This document shows, in pieces, positions 22,930 through 25,101 of a stretch of DNA of 25,101 nt. A program made the translations under genes and the position numbers. The stretch's first letter is position 1. Every line of letters starts with the position of its first letter. Below the pieces are notes generated by a model. That model had not been told where the DNA came from. It did not search any database and saw only the letters and a program-made list of their open reading frames with translations. Origin of the DNA: Hyphomicrobiales bacterium (GTDB lineage: Bacteria > Pseudomonadota > Alphaproteobacteria > Rhizobiales > Aestuariivirgaceae); NCBI GenBank assembly GCA_023266715.1, contig JAHFPK010000008.1, positions 1-25,101 of the forward strand, in the 5' to 3' direction.

Positions 22930-23427
22930 ATGGATGAAAAATGGCAAAAAAGCTTTCCCGTTTCGTGGGATCAGTTCCACCGGGATGCGCGCGCCTTGGC
23001 CTGGCGCCTGTCAGCGGCGGGGCCTTTTGAGGCCGTGGTGGCGATCACGCGGGGCGGCCTAGTGCCGGCCGCCGTTGTTGCCCGCGAGCTTGGCATACGG
23101 GTTATCGAAACGATCTGTGTGGCTTCCTATGATTATGACAAGCAGGGCGCCATCAGCATTCTGAAGACGGTGAGCGAGAAGATCGTGGGGACAGACAAAG
23201 GTGCTGGCGTTTTGATCATTGATGACCTTGTGGATACGGGCGCTACGGCGCGGGTGGTGCGCGAGATTCTGCCCAAAGCGCATTTTGCAACGGTCTATGC
23301 CAAGCCCCTGGGGCGGCCTCTGGTTGACAGTTTTGTAACCGAGGTGAGCCAGGATACCTGGATCTATCTTCCCTGGGATATGGGCTTGCAATTCACGCCG
23401 CCTTTGCAGGACGGCGCGAAAGCTTGA
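22930..23427 (+). CDS. gpt: Xanthine phosphoribosyltransferase
   Basis: A 165-residue type I phosphoribosyltransferase like E. coli Gpt. VAITRGGLVPAAVVARELGI precedes a CVASYDYD stretch. The PRPP-binding signature is VLIIDDLVDTGATA, and the C-terminal WIYLPWDMG is typical of the bacterial xanthine-guanine enzyme. It converts xanthine and guanine to their nucleotides in purine salvage. The ATG at 22930 has GGGTGG upstream; a start at 22868 in another frame is a shadow. It ends 12 bp before the tRNA-Leu gene. Confidence 0.95.
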   Translation: MDEKWQKSFPVSWDQFHRDARALAWRLSAAGPFEAVVAITRGGLVPAAVVARELGIRVIETICVASYDYDKQGAISILKTVSEKIVGTDKGAGVLIIDDLVDTGATARVVREILPKAHFATVYAKPLGRPLVDSFVTEVSQDTWIYLPWDMGLQFTPPLQDGAKA

Positions 23428-23439
23428 AAGTTTGGTTTA

Positions 23440-23525
23440 GCGGGCGTGGCGTAATGGTAGCCGCAACGGACTTAAAATCCGTTGGAAGAAATTCCGTGCC
23501 GGTTCGAGTCCGGCCGCCCGCACCA
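23440..23525 (+). tRNA. tRNA-Leu (anticodon UAA)
   Basis: An 86-base class II tRNA including the encoded CCA. The 7-bp acceptor stem GCGGGCG pairs with CGCCCGC, followed by discriminator A (23522) and CCA (23523-23525). The anticodon arm ACGGA/TCCGT encloses CTTAAAA, giving anticodon TAA at 23473-23475. A long variable arm (TTGGAAGAAATTCCGT region) marks Leu, and the T arm is GCCGG TTCGAGT CCGGC. Its 3' 59 bases are repeated at 24593-24651, marking it as an integration site. Confidence 0.96.
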
Positions 23526-23565
23526 ATTAATAGGACGGCGAAGGTCCGACGCACCAGGAAGCGGA

Positions 23566-24342
23566 CTATTCAAGATCAAGCCCTTGCTTGCGACGGACGA
23601 ACGGCGAATAGACCGGCGCACCCGTAACGATCCTGCCATTGGCACCCCATTCAACCATGCGATTATAAGGAATAACGCGGCGTTGATCTAAGGCGGAGAG
23701 TGCTGCCAAGTATTCAACTTCAACGCGTTTCAACCGCTCTTCTACGACAGATGCCTCCGAATACCTGAGGCCAGCCTCAACGCCGTAGGCAATGAATGAC
23801 GAAAGCACGCTGTAACCAACATAGGCAAGCGAGAAATTGACGGGCCACAGCAGAAGATCGATGTCGCCGCTTCGTCCATCGAAGGCATATGTGTCCGCGC
23901 TGGTGCCTACCGTGACGGACAACATCGCGCGCTTTCCTAAGAAGCGACCTTTTTCGAATCGTTTTTGGCTTGCGTAAACTTCGCCAAAGATGAGAACGCG
24001 ATCAAGCCATCCTTTCAGCATTGCCGGTGGCAAGTGCCACCACATGGGATATTGCAGGATAAGCAGGTCGGCACGATCGAGATTGGCAATCTCCGATACG
24101 ACGGCTGCGGGAATACTTCCACCATCTGAGGCGCCTTTCTGCTCCAACTGAACGTCGAATCTTTCGGGATGGTGTCTATTCAAATAGTGCTTTGCGCGCT
24201 CGCAAGGATCGAAGTCCATGGCATAGAGGTCGGACACAGAGACTGTCCATCCTTGTGACGCGAGCGAACCACTCGCGACGCGCGCGAGATGGGCGTTGAA
24301 CGATTGCGGTTCCGGATGCGTGAGAACGACATGGGCATGCAT
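23566..24342 (-). CDS. Flavodoxin-fold NAD(P)H:quinone oxidoreductase
   Basis: A 258-residue FMN/FAD protein of the NQO/Flavodoxin_2 family (DT-diaphorase and KefF relatives). It shows HAHVVLTHPEPQSFNAHLA at the N-terminus, the quinone-pocket stretch QYPMWWHLPPAMLKGWLDRV near 97-115, and SVTVGTSADTYAFDG. Such enzymes reduce quinones by two electrons at the expense of NAD(P)H and protect against electrophiles; some act on azo or nitro compounds. The ATG at 24342 has AGGG upstream. It is the only gene between the tRNA-Leu and the duplicated tRNA tail, so it is probably cargo of a small island. The substrate is not evident. Confidence 0.9.
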   Translation of the reverse strand: MHAHVVLTHPEPQSFNAHLARVASGSLASQGWTVSVSDLYAMDFDPCERAKHYLNRHHPERFDVQLEQKGASDGGSIPAAVVSEIANLDRADLLILQYPMWWHLPPAMLKGWLDRVLIFGEVYASQKRFEKGRFLGKRAMLSVTVGTSADTYAFDGRSGDIDLLLWPVNFSLAYVGYSVLSSFIAYGVEAGLRYSEASVVEERLKRVEVEYLAALSALDQRRVIPYNRMVEWGANGRIVTGAPVYSPFVRRKQGLDLE

Positions 24343-24506
24343 TGAGTTTCCCTCTCCTCAGTTCGCCAAGCAGTATTCTGCATCAGAAGTAGCGGCAATG
24401 GGAGTGAGAACGAAATAGAGAGGGTGTGCGAAAGGCTGAGTTGCCAAAATAAGCGGAGCCGATCCTTTTGCAGCCTATCTGTTTTGTTAAGGCAGCCGAA
24501 AATAGC

Positions 24507-24525
24507 AGTTCGAGACTTACGAACT
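24507..24525. promoter_or_regulatory. Inverted repeat in the AT-rich region upstream of the quinone oxidoreductase
   Basis: AGTTCG (24507-24512) and CGAACT (24520-24525) form a 6-7-6 dyad about 165 bp upstream of the oxidoreductase start, next to an AT-rich stretch (24530-24590). It could be an operator for an unseen regulator. The rest of 24343-24592 holds no convincing gene; a 118-codon minus-strand frame overlapping the oxidoreductase start looks like a shadow. Confidence 0.25.
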
Positions 24526-24592
24526 CTCTTACACAATTTCAGCTAGTAGTGCAAAAAGTGTAACAAAAACAATAAATTATGTTGTTACCAAG

Positions 24593-24651
24593 CGGACTTA
24601 AAATCTGTTGGAAGAAATTCCGTGCCGGTTCGAGTCCGCCCGCCCGCACCA
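24593..24651 (+). repeat. Duplicated tRNA-Leu 3' end (attachment-site-like)
   Basis: 59 bases from the anticodon stem to the CCA end, 57 identical to 23467-23525. The mismatches are C23480/T24606 in the anticodon stem and G23513/C24639 in the T stem; the second breaks a T-stem pair. The 5' half of the tRNA is absent, so this is not a functional tRNA. The offset is exactly 1126 bp throughout. Confidence 0.9.
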
Positions 24652-24672
24652 GGCTTCGCCCTTCGGGCTACG

Positions 24673-24687
24673 CCTGGCGCAGCCAGG
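24673..24687 (+). terminator. Stem-loop behind the duplicated tRNA end
   Basis: CCTGGC (24673-24678), loop GCA, GCCAGG (24682-24687) is a perfect 6-bp hairpin 21 bases after the CCA of the tRNA fragment. No T-run follows, so it is more likely a processing or REP-type element than a classical terminator. It probably stood directly behind the intact tRNA gene before the insertion. Confidence 0.35.
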
Positions 24688-25033
24688 TGGACCGCGGGGT
24701 GTGAAGACTGTCCGGCGAAGCGCAGCGAAAACGGACGATGGCGTCGGAAGTAGGCGATCCCCTTAAGCGCCCTACAGGGCCGCTTGTTGCTCTAAACGTT
24801 GAGACGATAGTTCTTATTCAGTAAAAAGTGCAATTGTTGCGAACTTCGGCAACCGGTCGATTTCCGATCAAGGTGTCGGCATCTGCTGTTTCGTGTCGAG
24901 CAAGCTTGTGCGGCAACTGCCGTCAATCGGGCATATGTTCCCTTTGCCCTTTTCCTGTGTGAGTTTGTGCGCATCTGCAGGGTGGGCGCGGCGGTCGGTC
25001 GTGCGCCGCACTCACCTTTGCTTCGTTCGCAAC

Positions 25034-25101
25034 TCATTCGAGGAGGTCCGGCTGCTCCCTGATCATGCGGTTCCAAAAAGGCTGGAATTGTAGCCATCCC
25101 A
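25034..25101 (-). CDS. Possible 3' end of a gene entering from the right edge
   Basis: Read from the right edge on the minus strand, one frame gives WLQFQPFWNRMIREQPDLLE and then TGA (25034-25036). The composition looks like a natural protein C-terminus, unlike the overlapping frames. Only about 20 codons are visible, so neither family nor reality can be confirmed. Confidence 0.25.
   Translation of the reverse strand, partial: GWLQFQPFWNRMIREQPDLLE

Larger units (their letters stand above)
23467..24651. mobile_element. Putative tRNA-Leu mini-island, no integrase
   Basis: The 3' 59 bases of the tRNA gene (23467-23525) recur in the same orientation at 24593-24651 with two mismatches, as left by a tyrosine-recombinase integration into the tRNA 3' end. 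The unique insert after the tRNA is 1126 bp to the end of the second copy. It contains one gene, an NAD(P)H:quinone oxidoreductase, and an AT-rich promoter stretch. No integrase or excisionase is inside, so it is either a decayed island or a cassette mobilised in trans. Duplication of the tRNA tail by another route is possible but less likely. Confidence 0.65.
24652..25101. other. Region without a confident gene
   Basis: 450 bases to the window end. The first 110 are GC-rich and palindromic (the CCTGGC hairpin, then GTCCG and CGGAC pairing across 24709-24735). The remainder contains a 101-codon minus-strand frame and a 66-codon plus-strand frame, both with unnatural composition (many Arg, Ser, Cys) and no recognisable motif. 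I call neither a gene. The sequence 24740-25030 shows no feature I can name. Confidence 0.5.

Noticed and set aside
22868..23062. A 64-codon plus-strand ORF ahead of and overlapping gpt
   Set aside because: It is in a different frame from the conserved Gpt sequence and overlaps it for most of its length.
24180..24536. A 118-codon minus-strand ORF overlapping the quinone oxidoreductase start
   Set aside because: It is frameshifted relative to a well-supported gene, and its N-terminal part is Ser/Leu-rich low-quality sequence; likely a shadow.
24593..24651. A second tRNA-Leu gene
   Set aside because: The 5' acceptor strand and D arm are missing and the T stem is broken, so it is only a duplicated 3' fragment.
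24792..25097. A 101-codon minus-strand ORF near the right edge
   Set aside because: Composition is dominated by Arg, Ser, Thr and Cys with no motif. It overlaps another frame whose C-terminus looks more natural, and it has no ribosome-binding site that I can see.
1..25101. CRISPR arrays, toxin-antitoxin pairs, phage genes or defence systems
   Set aside because: I looked for regularly spaced repeats and for small paired genes with such motifs and found none; the only direct repeats are the tRNA tail, the junction copies and short regulatory repeats.

Overview
The window looks like a chromosomal piece of an alphaproteobacterium, most likely Hyphomicrobiales (Rhizobiales) or a close relative. 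This rests on the gene content: a DUF2585 membrane protein, a carnitine dehydrogenase fused to a thioesterase, a CdhR/GlxA-type regulator, XdhC-like genes, and a MoeA-like/MobA-like molybdenum-cofactor fusion. GC is moderate and there are several TTG starts. The placement comes from recognising families by eye, not from a database search.

Layout. (1) 1-1893: the 3' part of an SDR oxidoreductase, a convergent LysR regulator, and a short divergent ORF of 53 codons. (2) 1898-9117, minus strand: a tightly packed six-gene operon, read from 9117 down, for betaine catabolism. Its order is BKACE-type dehydrocarnitine cleavage enzyme, carnitine dehydrogenase-thioesterase fusion, SDR, acyl-CoA dehydrogenase, NDP-forming acyl-CoA ligase, and CaiD-type hydratase. 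A divergent CdhR-like AraC-family activator (9201-10139) faces it across a control region with two direct repeats 21 bp apart. Read as a pathway: gamma-butyrobetaine is activated to its CoA ester, dehydrogenated to crotonobetainyl-CoA, hydrated to carnitinyl-CoA and released as carnitine. Carnitine is oxidised to 3-dehydrocarnitine and cleaved with acetyl-CoA to betainyl-CoA plus acetoacetate, and betainyl-CoA is hydrolysed to glycine betaine.

(3) 10212-14254: two small exported proteins (one with a duplicated Cys-rich domain), a divergent Lrp regulator/PLP-enzyme pair, and a DUF2585 protein. The Lrp/PLP pair is bracketed by two degenerate copies of one tail-to-tail gene junction: the end of the Cys-rich gene meeting the end of the DUF2585 gene. 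This suggests the pair was inserted between two formerly adjacent genes. (4) 14299-17416: a DUF4864-like exported protein, two overlapping XdhC-family genes, and a two-domain molybdopterin-binding/nucleotidyltransferase protein, together a molybdenum-hydroxylase maturation set. (5) 17394-23427: housekeeping genes, namely the sfsA-map-radC run, a CinA-like protein, a soluble hybrid histidine kinase and gpt.

(6) 23440-24651: a tRNA-Leu(UAA) gene whose last 59 bases are repeated (57/59 identical) 1126 bp downstream. The repeats enclose one flavodoxin-fold NAD(P)H:quinone oxidoreductase gene, so this looks like a very small or decayed tRNA-targeted island without an integrase. (7) 24652-25101: hairpin-rich sequence with no convincing complete gene, and perhaps the tail of a gene entering from the right edge.

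No CRISPR array, rRNA gene or intact transposase was seen. The best candidates for a second look are the one-operon gamma-butyrobetaine-to-glycine-betaine route with its unassigned SDR, the duplicated junction around the Lrp/PLP cassette, and the tRNA-Leu mini-island.
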